64,000 nt of DNA from NCBI GenBank assembly GCA_965203195.1, contig OZ241860.1, positions 930,001 to 994,000 of the forward strand, in the 5' to 3' direction. Under the pieces are notes generated by a model. It was not told where the DNA came from. It searched no databases and saw nothing but the letters and a program-made list of their open reading frames with translations. How positions within the stretch are numbered: the stretch's first letter is position 1; every line of letters starts with the position of its first letter. The position numbers and the translations under genes are program-made. This document shows positions 33,653 to 42,538 of the stretch, in pieces. The DNA comes from Bin87 sp965203195. Lineage in GTDB: Bacteria; Chloroflexota; Dehalococcoidia; Lucifugimonadales; UBA3495.

Positions 33653-34085
33653 ATTCCGCCCGCGACCGCAGGGCCGCCCGCGCCCCCCGCCGCATCGGCT
33701 GAAAGTGGCCGAAGCAGATCACCTCAAAATCCAGCTCCGCCAGCTTCCGCACCGCCGCTTTCGCCGCCGGCGTTTCCGGCGGCGAAAGCGGCGTCAGTAC
33801 AGGCCACAGGATGGGACGCAGCCAGCGATGCTGCGCCGGCGCCGGATGCGGAATGGCCGCCCCCGGCGCCCCGGCAATAGCCGCCGCCTCGATCCGGTGG
33901 GCCGCCGCCGCGGCGCCCGTGGCCCGTTGCAGGCCGGCCATCCCGCCAATGTGGTCGGGATGCCAGTGGGTGGCAATCAGCTGCCGTACATCCGGGGGGC
34001 ATAGCCCAGCCGCCGCAGGTAATTAAATACCGGTCGGTTGTGCCAGTAACGCCAGCTACATCGCCCGGTTCGCCGGGCAGCCCAG
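33606..34085 (-). pseudogene. Frameshifted MBL-fold metallo-hydrolase
   Basis: Pieces of one beta-lactamase-fold hydrolase occur in three frames: GAAGLPGEPGDV, then VFNYLRRLGYAP, then DVRQLIATHWHPDHIGGMAG with the HxHxDH zinc motif, and finally ELDFEVICFGHFQPMRRGARAALRS, a normal C-terminus. A TAA and a TGA interrupt the joins around 33980-34030. At least two frameshifts are needed to rebuild the protein, and the N-terminal strands are unclear. It is no longer functional as written. Confidence 0.6.
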
Positions 34086-34490
34086 CCGCGCCGTATCGGT
34101 GGCAGTCAATATGGCCCCCGAAACCGAGGCCACCTTTGCTGTCGGAGAAGTCCATCGGTATCAGATAGAAGGCAGTTATTTGGTACCAGACTAGACGCCA
34201 ACGTCTGCCGCCAGTCCGTTGCGGCAAGCCGCTTCCGCAACCCCAATGGCCGCCGCCCTGATAATAGAGGACAAAACTCGATCAAACCTTGTGCCACCCT
34301 CGCCGGCTCCGACCTTGTCGTGATAATCGCCATTGCCACAATATATGCGGTCAGCCTGGCGCCAATGCAAACTGACGCCCAAACTTATACCCCCTCGCAA
34401 ATCAACAGGCCGGAAACATCAAGATGCAGTGCGAGGACATCGTAACCTAGGATGCTGCCACCGGCACTGCTGACTACCGCATGAGCTGTC

Positions 34491-34619
34491 TTAACCACAA
34501 CGACTATCTCGCTGCAGGGTCTCCTGGAACTGCAACTCATACCGGAAATGGTACATCAGGAACGCCACGCCGGCCACATACACCAGGCAATATGCTCCCC
34601 AATAACCGCCCGTAATCAC
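34491..34619 (-). other. Short hydrophobic frame, possible gene remnant
   Basis: A 42-residue frame from a GTG (34619) encodes VITGGYWGAYCLVYVAGVAF then LMYHFRYELQFQE, which looks like a membrane helix with natural codon use. No ribosome site was found and an in-frame TGA lies just upstream. It is the only coding-like piece I see in the gene-poor stretch 34086-34878, which is lower in GC than the flanks. Confidence 0.3.
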
Positions 34620-34768
34620 CCCGGTTGATCAGCCCCATAAAGCCAATTTCCCTCCGCTGCGGTTTGTCCAGGTCTGCCGCCGGACTTTGCCCTACTCTGG
34701 CATTGTTGCAGGGCAGCGCCAATATCAGCGCCGGCTTTGCCCGGGGTCACCGCATTTGAACAACATCC

Positions 34769-34800
34769 TGGCGTAGCGCTATTTTGGCGTAGCGCTCTGG
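34769..34800. repeat. 16-bp tandem duplication
   Basis: TGGCGTAGCGCTATTT (34769-34784) is followed by TGGCGTAGCGCTCTGG (34785-34800), just upstream of the dehydrogenase gene. Confidence 0.8.
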
Positions 34801-34878
34801 CAAATCCCGCCGGTTGCGTATAAACTGCGCCCCAAATCCGGCGGCGCGACACCGCCGCAGCGGAGGGCGTTAGTTACT

Positions 34879-35949
34879 ATGGCCGAATACAACCTGGCGA
34901 TAATTGCGGGCGACGGCGTCGGGCCGGAAGTCATGGCCGAGGGGCGCAAGGTTCTGGAAACGGTGGCCGCGCAAACGGACGGCCTGTCTTTTCACGCCAC
35001 CGAGTTTCCCTGGGGCAGCGACTACTACCGGGAGACCGGGCGTATGATGCCCGAGGACGGGCTGGCGCAGCTGGCGCCCTATGACGCCGTGCTGTTCGGC
35101 GCGGTGGGCGACCCCGACATCCCCGACCACATCACCCTACAGGGGCTGCTGCTGCCGATGCGCCGCCAATTTGACCAGGCAATCTGCGTGCGCCCGGCCG
35201 TGCTGTATCCCGGCGTGGCCTCGCCCATCGCCGGCAAAGCCGACGGCGACATCGATATGGTCATCTTCCGGGAGAACACCGAGGGCGAGTACGCGCCGGT
35301 GGGCGGGCGGCTGTACGCCGGCACGCCCCACGAAACCGTCATCCAGAGCGGCGTGTTCACCCGGCGCGGCACCGAGCGTATCATCCGCGCCGCTTTTGAA
35401 CACAGCGCGCGGCGGGGCGGCAAGGGCAAGGTCACCTCGGTCACCAAGTCCAACGCCCAGGCGTTCAGCATGGTATTCTGGGACGAGGTGTTTGCCGAGG
35501 TAGCCGCCGAATATCCGCAGATTGAAACGGAGTCGCTGCTGGTGGACCGGGCGGCGATGGACTTGGTGCGCTGGCCGGAAGATTTTGATGTCATCGTGGC
35601 CTCCAACCTGTTCGCCGACATCCTGTCGGACATCGCCGCGGTGGTGACGGGCAGCATGGGGCTGGCGCCCAGCGCGAATATCAACCCCGAGCGGCGTTAT
35701 CCCTCAATGTTTGAGCCGGTGCACGGCGCGGCATTTGACATCGCCGGCAAAGGGCTGGCGAACCCGCTGGCGACGATTTTCGCAGTGGCGATGATGCTGG
35801 ATCATCTGGGCGAAAATGAAGTGGCGCGTCGGGTCAACGATGCGGCTCTGCGGATACTTGATGAGCGGGTCACGCTAACCGCCGACCTGGGGGGCTCAGC
35901 CGGCACGCAGCAGGTCGGCGACGAAGTGGCGCGGCTGCTCACCCGGTAG
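34879..35949 (+). CDS. Tartrate/D-malate-type dehydrogenase (IPMDH family)
   Basis: The 356-residue protein belongs to the isopropylmalate/isocitrate dehydrogenase superfamily: IAGDGVGPEVMAEG, then DYYRETGRMMPEDG, LFGAVGDPDIPDHITLQGLL, RENTEGEYAPVGGR, DRAAMDLVRWPEDFDVIVASNLFADILSD and EPVHGAAFDIAGKGLANPLA. The DPDIPDHITLQGLLLPMRR block is characteristic of tartrate dehydrogenase/decarboxylase and D-malate dehydrogenases rather than LeuB. These oxidise and may decarboxylate tartrate or D-malate with NAD and a divalent metal. The exact substrate is inferred. It stands alone, after a gene-poor gap. Confidence 0.9.
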   Translation: MAEYNLAIIAGDGVGPEVMAEGRKVLETVAAQTDGLSFHATEFPWGSDYYRETGRMMPEDGLAQLAPYDAVLFGAVGDPDIPDHITLQGLLLPMRRQFDQAICVRPAVLYPGVASPIAGKADGDIDMVIFRENTEGEYAPVGGRLYAGTPHETVIQSGVFTRRGTERIIRAAFEHSARRGGKGKVTSVTKSNAQAFSMVFWDEVFAEVAAEYPQIETESLLVDRAAMDLVRWPEDFDVIVASNLFADILSDIAAVVTGSMGLAPSANINPERRYPSMFEPVHGAAFDIAGKGLANPLATIFAVAMMLDHLGENEVARRVNDAALRILDERVTLTADLGGSAGTQQVGDEVARLLTR

Positions 35950-36047
35950 CCCACCGGCCGGAACGGCGTCCTCCGGCTCGCGAATTGCCGCCGGCGAATA
36001 GCGAAAAGTCGGATGCATATTGTCGTTCCCGGCGGCGCGTATCAGGG

Positions 36048-36053
36048 TATAAT
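36048..36053 (+). promoter_or_regulatory. Perfect -10 box abutting the coiled-coil gene
   Basis: TATAAT lies only 9 bp before the ATG at 36063, so transcription from it would give a nearly leaderless mRNA. No well-spaced -35 is present. Confidence 0.35.
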
Positions 36054-36062
36054 GATGACGCT

Positions 36063-37757
36063 ATGACTACCACGATGACCGACATCGCGGACTTCACCCG
36101 CATCCTCAACGAACAGCCCCAGTGGCGGGATACGGTCCGCGCCGTGCTGCTGGGCCAGGATCTGCTGGACCTGCCCCGGCTGGTCGCCGATTTCGTGCAG
36201 GCCACCAACGACCGTTTTGCCCAGCAGGCCGCGGAAATTGCCGACCTGAAAGCCGGGCAGTCCGGTTTGCAGGCCGGCCAGGCCAGCTTGGGGGACGGGC
36301 AGTCGCGCCTGGAAACGGCCCTGGCGGAATTTATGGCGGCGACCAACCGCCGTTTCGAGCAGCTGGAAACCGGGCAGTCCGGTTTGCAGGCCGGCCAGGC
36401 CAGTTTGGGGGACGGGCAGTCGCGCCTGGAAACGGCCCTGGCGGAGTTTATGGCGGCGACCAACCGCCGTTTCGAGCAGCTGGAAACCGGGCAGTCCGGT
36501 TTGCAGGCCGGCCAGGCCAGTTTGGGGGACGGGCAGTCGCGCCTGGAAACGGCTCTGGCGGAGTTTATGGCGGCGACCAACCGCCGTTTCGAGCAGCTGG
36601 AAACCGGGCAAATCGGTTTGCGGGATGGGCAGATCCGTCTGGAAACGGCTCTGGCGGAGTTTATGGCGGCGACCAACCAGCGTCTAGACCAGTTGGAGGC
36701 CGGGCAAGCCCGCCTGGAAACGGCCCTGGCGGAGTTTATGGCGGCGACCAACAAGCGTCTGGACAAGTTGGAGGCCGGGCAAGTTGGTTTGCATGATGGG
36801 CAGATCCGTCTGGAAACGGCCTTGGCGGAGTTCATGGCGGCGACCAACAAGCGTCTGGACCAGCTGGAAACCGGGCAAATCGGTTTGCGGGATGGGCAGA
36901 TCCGTCTGGAAACGGCCTTGGCGGAGTTTATGGCGGCGACCAACAAGCGTCTGGACAAGTTGGAAACGGTCCTGGCGGAGTTTATGGCGGCGACCAACAA
37001 GCGTCTGGACAAGTTGGAAGCCGGGCAAGCCCGCCTGGAGGCGGGGCACGCCGAACTGAAAGCGGGCCAGGAGCGTCTGGAAGCCCGACAAACCGAATTG
37101 GAAGCTGGGCAAGCCCGCCTGGAGGCGGGGCACGCCGAACTGAAAGCGGGCCAGGAGCGTCTGGAAGCCCGACAAACCGAACTGGAGGCCGGGCAGGTTC
37201 GCCTGGAAGCGGGGCACGCCGAACTGAAAGCCAACCAGACTCGAATGCAAGGAACCATCGGACGGCTGGTCGGCGCCGAACTGGAACGCGAAGTCCACGC
37301 CAACATCGTCAGCATCGCCAGCCGTGAACTGGGCCTGAACCGCGTCCGCATCCTACAGAGCAAAATCGTCGCCAGAGGGCCGGAACTGCAAGACTCCATT
37401 GACGACGCCGAGGAACAGGGCATTATTTCCGCCACCGAAGGCGCCCACCTGGAGCTGGCCGACATCATCATCCGGGGCCGCCGCAAAACCGACCGGCAGG
37501 AATGCTATGTGGTCATTGAAGTATCAACCGCCATCAACGACCGGGACATTGCCCGCGCCCGCGAACGGTCGCAAACTCTGGCCGCCATCCAGGATGCGCC
37601 GGCAATCCCCGCCGTGGTAGGCGGCGTCATCGCCGCGCCGCAGCGAGCCCGGGCCGACCGGGAGGGCGTGTCGGTAATCATCACGCTGCGGATGGCGCCC
37701 CGGCCCGAAAACGATGATTACGCCGACGCCTCCGAAGCTGCCTCAGAAAGCTGGTAA
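36063..37757 (+). CDS. Coiled-coil repeat protein with nuclease-like C-terminus
   Basis: The 564-residue protein has three parts. A short N-terminus (MTDIADFTRILNEQPQWRD) is followed by about 330 residues of tandem coiled-coil repeats: first a 39-residue unit containing ALAEFMAATNRRFEQLETGQ in near-identical copies, then shorter variants with KRLDKLEAGQ, then a 28-residue unit containing ARLEAGHAELKAGQERLEAR. The C-terminal ~160 residues (GRLVGAELEREVHANIVSIA onward) include LELADIIIRGR and YVVIEVSTAIND, like the D...ExS/K core of PD-(D/E)XK-type domains. No membrane segment. The start is chosen just after TATAAT; the ATG at 36075 is an alternative. Function unknown. Confidence 0.75.
   Translation: MTTTMTDIADFTRILNEQPQWRDTVRAVLLGQDLLDLPRLVADFVQATNDRFAQQAAEIADLKAGQSGLQAGQASLGDGQSRLETALAEFMAATNRRFEQLETGQSGLQAGQASLGDGQSRLETALAEFMAATNRRFEQLETGQSGLQAGQASLGDGQSRLETALAEFMAATNRRFEQLETGQIGLRDGQIRLETALAEFMAATNQRLDQLEAGQARLETALAEFMAATNKRLDKLEAGQVGLHDGQIRLETALAEFMAATNKRLDQLETGQIGLRDGQIRLETALAEFMAATNKRLDKLETVLAEFMAATNKRLDKLEAGQARLEAGHAELKAGQERLEARQTELEAGQARLEAGHAELKAGQERLEARQTELEAGQVRLEAGHAELKANQTRMQGTIGRLVGAELEREVHANIVSIASRELGLNRVRILQSKIVARGPELQDSIDDAEEQGIISATEGAHLELADIIIRGRRKTDRQECYVVIEVSTAINDRDIARARERSQTLAAIQDAPAIPAVVGGVIAAPQRARADREGVSVIITLRMAPRPENDDYADASEAASESW
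36247..37233 (+). repeat. Nested coding minisatellites, 117-bp and 84-bp units
   Basis: CGCGCCTGGAAACGG-type landmarks recur at 36304, 36421 and 36538, an exact 117-bp period with very few differences between copies. Degenerate shorter units follow, then two near-identical 84-bp units (about 37030-37200). All periods are multiples of three, so the frame is kept. Confidence 0.9.
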
Positions 37758-37810
37758 CCCGTCCGCCCGGCCCGGCCCCGCATTGCCCGAACTGCGCCGG
37801 GGCCCGGCGC

Positions 37811-38446
37811 GTGAACGCTATGCTTACCGACCCCAGCCCCGGCACTACCCGTTCCCTCACTCGGCTGATTGACGAACTGCACCGGCTTCCCGGCATCGGC
37901 CCCAAAAGCGCCCAGCGCATCGCCTACTACATCGCCCACGCCCCGGTTGAGGAAGCGCGCGCCCTCGCCGACGCGGTCATCGCCGTCAAGGACAGCATCG
38001 TATTCTGCGACCAGTGCCGCAACCTGACCGACGCTTCCCCTTGCGCTATCTGCGCCAACCCCCAGCGGAACCACGACCAGATTTGCGTCGTTGAGGAATC
38101 CCGCGATCTGGTAGCCGTGGAACGCACCCGCGCTTACCGGGGGCTTTATCATGTGTTGCACGGCGCGCTTTCTCCGCTCAACGGCATTGGCCCCGAGGAC
38201 ATTCACCTGCCTCAGCTTTTCCAGCGTCTGCAAGCCGACGATAACAACCCGTTGCAGGAGCTGATTGTCGCCACCAACCCTACGCTGGAGGGCGATGCCA
38301 CCGCCGATTTCATCAACCGCCGCCTCGCTGGCAGCGGCATTCGCATCACCCGCTTAGCTCTGGGGCTGCCGGTCGGCGGTTCGCTGGAATTCGCCGACGA
38401 AACTACCCTCACCCGTGCTCTCGCTGGGCGCAACCCGCTGGAATAA
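37811..38446 (+). CDS. recR: Recombination protein RecR
   Basis: RecR acts with RecO and RecF to load RecA at gaps. The 211-residue product has the helix-hairpin-helix ELHRLPGIGPKSAQRIAYY, a four-cysteine zinc finger (CDQCRNLTDASPCAIC), and the Toprim domain with ICVVEESRDLVAVE. GYGDYH-like regions are conserved as LYHVLHGALSPLNGIGPEDI. The second Met (37820) is an alternative start. recO follows 138 bp later, an unusual but sensible pairing. Confidence 0.95.
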   Translation: MNAMLTDPSPGTTRSLTRLIDELHRLPGIGPKSAQRIAYYIAHAPVEEARALADAVIAVKDSIVFCDQCRNLTDASPCAICANPQRNHDQICVVEESRDLVAVERTRAYRGLYHVLHGALSPLNGIGPEDIHLPQLFQRLQADDNNPLQELIVATNPTLEGDATADFINRRLAGSGIRITRLALGLPVGGSLEFADETTLTRALAGRNPLE

Positions 38447-38584
38447 TTGCCCGGTCGCGGCAACTCCGGCGCTGTATCGACGCCGGGCATTGGCGCTCCT
38501 GCCGGCGCGAGCCGGACGCCGGATAGCCTCACGCCGGCCGTTCCCCCGGAACGTCCGGCAAACCGGAACGCCCGGCAAGATAAA

Positions 38585-39433
38585 ATGACCCTGCCCCATA
38601 CCTACCGCACCGTGGCTCTCACCCTCCGCAAAACCCCGATGGGTGAAGCCGACCTGGTAGCGACCATTTACAGTGGCGAGCGCGGCAAGCTGCCGGCGCT
38701 GGCCCGTTCCGCGCGCCGCCTCACCAGCAAGCTGATGGGCCACTTTGAGCCCTTGACCCTGCTGGAACTGGCCCTGACGCGCGGCAGAGACCTGGACATC
38801 GTAGCCGAAGCCCAGGTCATCAACGCTTTCCCCAGGCTCAAGGCTGGCTACGACCGCGCCGCCCGTGGCCTCTATGTGGCCGAACTGCTGGACGCTTTCT
38901 GCCCCGTGGCCGCGGCGAACCGGGAACTGTTCAACCTGGCCGTGCAAACCCTGCATACCCTCAACGATAGGAGCAGTGACAGGAGCAGCGACAGAGGCAA
39001 CGGCAACGAAGATGACAACGATGCCCAAGACTACGATGCCCAATCGGAATTGTCCCTGCGTTACTTTGACCTGCAACTGCTCAACCTTTCCGGCTTTCTG
39101 CCCGAACTCTACCAGTGTGCAGCCTGTGGGGAGACCCTGCTGCCGGAAGGCCACCGCTACGCTCCCGGCGCCGGCGGCGCGCTCTGCCCCGATTGCGCGC
39201 CGCCCGATGTCATTGTCCGTCCTCTGTCGCTGAATGCCCTCAAAGTGCTGCGGCTGCTGCATCGCACCCCGTCCGCCGCCGAGCTGCCATTCTTGCAAAT
39301 CCCGCCGGCGGCGCGGCGGGAAGTGCAGGCCATCCTCTCCGCAACCCACCAGTACTGGATTGACCGGCCGGTGCAGTCGCAAGTCTTTCTGGATGCCGCG
39401 CAATCACACGAAACCCGCGCCCGATTTCGTTGA
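38585..39433 (+). CDS. recO: DNA repair protein RecO
   Basis: 282 residues from the ATG at 38585. The N-terminal OB fold (TYRTVALTLRKTPMGEADLVATIYSGERGK) and helical domain are followed by a zinc finger (CAACGETLL ... CPDC). Between them lies an inserted low-complexity loop, NDRSSDRSSDRGNGNEDDND, whose DNA contains a 12-bp tandem duplication. RecO anneals single strands and delivers RecA with RecR. The upstream part of the longer frame from 38447 is Pro/Arg rich and lacks a ribosome site. Confidence 0.92.
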   Translation: MTLPHTYRTVALTLRKTPMGEADLVATIYSGERGKLPALARSARRLTSKLMGHFEPLTLLELALTRGRDLDIVAEAQVINAFPRLKAGYDRAARGLYVAELLDAFCPVAAANRELFNLAVQTLHTLNDRSSDRSSDRGNGNEDDNDAQDYDAQSELSLRYFDLQLLNLSGFLPELYQCAACGETLLPEGHRYAPGAGGALCPDCAPPDVIVRPLSLNALKVLRLLHRTPSAAELPFLQIPPAARREVQAILSATHQYWIDRPVQSQVFLDAAQSHETRARFR

Positions 39434-39459
39434 CTCGCCCGGCGGCAAAGGCGTAAAAA
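39430..39459 (+). promoter_or_regulatory. Candidate promoter of the carboxylase genes
   Basis: TTGACT (39430-39435), an 18-nt spacer and TAAAAA (39454-39459) lie about 72 bp before the biotin carboxylase start. It overlaps the recO stop codon. Confidence 0.35.
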
Positions 39460-39530
39460 TCGGCGTCAAACCCTCATCCCGCTATGATGGCAAAACCGTC
39501 ATCCGGCCCACATTTACCCGAGAGGTGGGG

Positions 39531-41099
39531 ATGTTCAGCAAGGTTCTCATTGCCAACCGGGGCGAAATCGCCGTCCGCATTATGCGCACCTGCCGCCGGC
39601 TGGGCGTGGCCTCCGTGGCCGTCTATTCCGATGCCGACCGGGACGCCCGGCACACCCGGCTGGCCGACGAAAGCGTCCGCATCGGCCCGGCGCCGGCCGC
39701 CGATTCGTATCTCAACATTGACGCCGTACTGGACGCCGCCCGCGCGACCGGCGCCCAGGCCATTCACCCCGGCTACGGTTTTCTCTCCGAAAACAGCGAA
39801 CTGGCCCGCCGTTGCAAAGCCGAAGGCATCGTGTTCATCGGCCCCGGCGAGGAAGTTTTGAGCCAGATGGGCGACAAGCTTTCCGCCCGCCGCGTCGCCC
39901 GCAAATCCGGTCTCCCGGTGATGCCCGGCACCGAGGAACCCGTAGGCGACGACGAAGCCATCGCCAGGGCCTGGGAACTGGGCTTTCCGATGATGGTCAA
40001 GGCCACCGCCGGCGGCGGCGGCATCGGCATCCATGTCGTCCACAATATGGCGGAACTGGAACCCGTCATTGAGCGCACCCGCAAGACGGCGCAGGCCGCC
40101 TTTGCCGATTCCAGCCTGTTCTACGAACGCTATCTGGAGGGGGCCTCGCATATTGAAGTGCAGCTGATTGCCGACCAGTACGGCAGCGCGCTGCATCTTT
40201 ACGAAAGGGACTGTTCCATCCAGCGCCGCAACCAGAAGCTGATTGAGGAAACGCCGGCGGCGGCCAAACTGCCCGGCGAAGTGCGCGCCCAGCTGGGCCG
40301 CCTTTCCCGCCAGCTGGGCCGCGAAGCCGGCTATACCAACGCCGGCACCGTAGAGTTCCTGGTGACGCCCGACGGCCACTTCTACTTTCTGGAGATGAAT
40401 CCCCGCCTACAGGTGGAGCACGGCGTAACCGAACTGCTCACCGGGCAGGACATCGTGGAGTTGCAGTTGCAGGCCGCCGCCGGAATGCCTTTCGCCCTGC
40501 GCCAGGGGGACATCACGGCGCGGGGCCACGCCATCGAGGCCCGCGTGTATCCTGAAAACCCCGATACGCTGCTGCCCAACACCGGCGTGGTTACCGGCCT
40601 GGACATTCCCCGAGGCGCCAACATCCGGGTGGACACCGCCCTTTGCGCCGGCTACGAAGTTTCGCTACACTACGAGCCGCTGCTTGCCAAAGTGATGGCC
40701 TGGGGCAGCGACCGCGCCGCCGCGATCGCCACCCTGGACCAGGCCCTGTCCGATTTCCGGCTGGAAGGCGTGGCGACCAACATACCCCTGCTGCGGGGTG
40801 TCCTCGCCAGCCCCGAATTCAGCTCCGGGAACTACCACACCGGCAGCCTGGCCGCCATTATGGAACGAAGGCAAGCGCAACGACAACAAGCCCGAAGCGC
40901 AACGACTCCCGCTGTGTCAGTATCGCCCGCATCGTCAAAAGGACTGCCTCCGAAAGCGTTGGCGGCGGTCATCGGCGTGGCCGCCGCGGCCGCCGCGCAA
41001 TCGGCGCACCCCGCGGCGCCGGTCAACGACGGCGGCGCCCACTGGCGAATACAGGGACGGCGGGAACTCCTGCGCGCCCGGCTGGGGAGCGCGTCCTGA
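39531..41099 (+). CDS. accC: Biotin carboxylase subunit with Ala-rich extension
   Basis: The first ~450 residues form a complete biotin carboxylase: FSKVLIANRGEIAVRIMRTC, HPGYGFLSENSELARRC, the ATP-grasp glycine loop MVKATAGGGGIGI, SHIEVQLIADQYG, RDCSIQRRNQKLIEETPA and FLEMNPRLQVEHGVTEL. It carboxylates biotin with bicarbonate and ATP. A further ~70 Ala/Ser/Pro/Gln-rich residues extend the usual AccC length, as though a longer PccA/MccA-type chain had been split. The start has GAGAGGTGGGG just upstream; the longer frame to 39234 overlaps recO. The carrier gene begins a few bases after the stop. Confidence 0.93.
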   Translation: MFSKVLIANRGEIAVRIMRTCRRLGVASVAVYSDADRDARHTRLADESVRIGPAPAADSYLNIDAVLDAARATGAQAIHPGYGFLSENSELARRCKAEGIVFIGPGEEVLSQMGDKLSARRVARKSGLPVMPGTEEPVGDDEAIARAWELGFPMMVKATAGGGGIGIHVVHNMAELEPVIERTRKTAQAAFADSSLFYERYLEGASHIEVQLIADQYGSALHLYERDCSIQRRNQKLIEETPAAAKLPGEVRAQLGRLSRQLGREAGYTNAGTVEFLVTPDGHFYFLEMNPRLQVEHGVTELLTGQDIVELQLQAAAGMPFALRQGDITARGHAIEARVYPENPDTLLPNTGVVTGLDIPRGANIRVDTALCAGYEVSLHYEPLLAKVMAWGSDRAAAIATLDQALSDFRLEGVATNIPLLRGVLASPEFSSGNYHTGSLAAIMERRQAQRQQARSATTPAVSVSPASSKGLPPKALAAVIGVAAAAAAQSAHPAAPVNDGGAHWRIQGRRELLRARLGSAS

Positions 41100-41104
41100 C
41101 CAAA

Positions 41105-41566
41105 TTGACCACTACAATAAGAGTACGCATCGGCGACCACTGGCACACCGTAGAAGTTGGCGACTTGAGCCAATCTCCGGCGCTGGTGGTCGTGGATGGC
41201 GAAACATTCGCCGTTGAGATTGAAACGGAGGCCGGCCCGGCGCTGGCGCCCCCGCCCTCGCGCCGAGGCGGGCCGGCCGGCCGGCCCGTCTTGCCCGCCG
41301 GGCCGGCCCCGGCAGCGGCGTCTCCGCCCGGTTCCGGCGCGCCCGCCGTTGACGACGACATTCTGCGGTCGCCGATGCCGGGGCGGGTGATGTCGGTGCT
41401 GGTGCGGCCCGGCGAGGCCGTGTCCGCGGGCGACGAAGTGTGCGTCGTGGAGGCTATGAAAATGGAGCAGAGCATCCGGGCGCACCGGGCCGGCGTCGTC
41501 AAAACCGTTTTTGTGCAGCCCCTGGACTCGGTGAACGCCAACGACCCGCTGGTAGAATTAGAGTAG
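41105..41566 (+). CDS. Biotin carboxyl carrier protein
   Basis: About 153 residues. The C-terminal ~75 residues are a biotinyl domain with PMPGRVMSVLVRPGEAVSAG and the biotinylation site EAMKMEQ; a Pro/Ala linker and a short N-terminal beta region (IRVRIGDHWHTVEVG) precede it. I choose the TTG at 41105 because GGGGAG lies about 13 nt before it and no ATG or GTG fits; the start is uncertain. It partners the upstream carboxylase. No carboxyltransferase gene is present nearby. Confidence 0.85.
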   Translation: MTTTIRVRIGDHWHTVEVGDLSQSPALVVVDGETFAVEIETEAGPALAPPPSRRGGPAGRPVLPAGPAPAAASPPGSGAPAVDDDILRSPMPGRVMSVLVRPGEAVSAGDEVCVVEAMKMEQSIRAHRAGVVKTVFVQPLDSVNANDPLVELE

Positions 41567-41598
41567 CCAATCCGAATTTCGGCAGGAGGAGGCGCGCA

Positions 41599-42045
41599 AT
41601 GGCAAAGCAGGTTGGACAACATCCCGTTGAACTGGTGGGCGAAGTGCGCGCCGTCACGCTGAACGACGGCGACGATGGCGGCGGCGTCTGCCGGCTCCGC
41701 CTGGACGACGGCTCCACCATATCCGTCAATTTTGACGCCAGGCACGAGTTCAGCGTCGCTATGGCGCTGCTGCACCACGCCTACGAGCTGATCAGAATAT
41801 CCGGGCTGGGCGATTTTGGGCCGGACGGCAAGCTGAAGCGCGTGCTGCGCGTTGACACGCACAAACCGGAATGGATTCGCCAGCCGTCGCCGCTGCCCTT
41901 TGACACCACCAACCTCACCATCTCGCAGGTGTTCATCGAGGCCGGCAAGCTCATACCGGAGGAGGAATTGGCCAAGTTCCCCCCCGATTTCGCCGAGAAT
42001 ATGGACCACTATATGTACGGAGCGCCCAAGCGAGGTGAGGAATGA
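41599..42045 (+). CDS. Putative antitoxin of PIN module 1
   Basis: The 148-residue protein starts after AGGAGGA and overlaps the PIN gene by four bases (ATGA), the layout of a toxin-antitoxin pair. It begins MAKQVGQHPVELVGEV, has a beta-rich middle (CRLRLDDGSTISVNF, LIRISGLGDFGPDGKLKRVL) and ends in an acidic segment with ENMDHYMYG. The gene at 42539 is a clear paralogue in the same context. I do not recognise a known antitoxin DNA-binding fold (no AbrB, RHH, HTH or Phd/YefM signature). The antitoxin role is inferred from position. Confidence 0.65.
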   Translation: MAKQVGQHPVELVGEVRAVTLNDGDDGGGVCRLRLDDGSTISVNFDARHEFSVAMALLHHAYELIRISGLGDFGPDGKLKRVLRVDTHKPEWIRQPSPLPFDTTNLTISQVFIEAGKLIPEEELAKFPPDFAENMDHYMYGAPKRGEE

Positions 42046-42449
42046 CGCCTGTTTTCGCCGATACATCCTACTGGTTTGGCTTGCTGATACGCACCGACCA
42101 GTGGCACCAGGCGGCAGTGCGCGCCGACGCCGCCATCGGCGACCGCTGTATCGTAACCACCGAAATGGTGCTTACCGAACTGCTCAACAGCGTCAGCCGG
42201 ATGGGGCCAACGCAGCGCGACATTGTCGCCACAGCCGTGCGGGGGATGTACACCGATCCCAGAGTAACCGTGTTGACCCAAACCGCCGAGCGGTTCCGGC
42301 AAGCCCTGGCGCTATACGAATCCAGGCGGGACAAGCGGTGGGGACATACCGATTGCGCCAGCTTTCTGGCGATGCGGGAAAACGACATAAACCAGGTTCT
42401 GACCTTCGACCGCGATTTCGCCCAGGCCGGCTTTACCATCCTGATGTAA
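42042..42449 (+). CDS. PIN-domain ribonuclease toxin, module 1
   Basis: The 135-residue PIN domain has the conserved acidic positions: D in VFADTSYWFG, E in TTEMVLTELLN, D in WGHTDCASF and D in VLTFDRDFAQAGF. VapC-type PIN toxins cleave RNA and are blocked by the protein made from the gene in front. It overlaps that gene by four bases. Length and motif order are normal, and no residue of the active site appears missing. Confidence 0.85.
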   Translation: MTPVFADTSYWFGLLIRTDQWHQAAVRADAAIGDRCIVTTEMVLTELLNSVSRMGPTQRDIVATAVRGMYTDPRVTVLTQTAERFRQALALYESRRDKRWGHTDCASFLAMRENDINQVLTFDRDFAQAGFTILM

Positions 42450-42487
42450 GCCGGCCGATACCGGCCCTGCCGCGCCCCGGCGGCCGG

Positions 42488-42496
42488 TGGTAAAAT
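42488..42496 (+). promoter_or_regulatory. Extended -10 candidate for PIN module 2
   Basis: TGG plus TAAAAT (42491-42496) lies 43 bp before the second antitoxin-like gene. No clear -35. Confidence 0.3.
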
Positions 42497-42538
42497 CATT
42501 GCCGGCAGGGCAAGGCCGGCGCGACAGAGGGGGCCACT

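Noticed and set aside
36247..37233. Regular repeats resembling a CRISPR array
   Set aside because: Units are 117 and 84 bp, head to tail without spacers, and in frame within a coiled-coil coding sequence.
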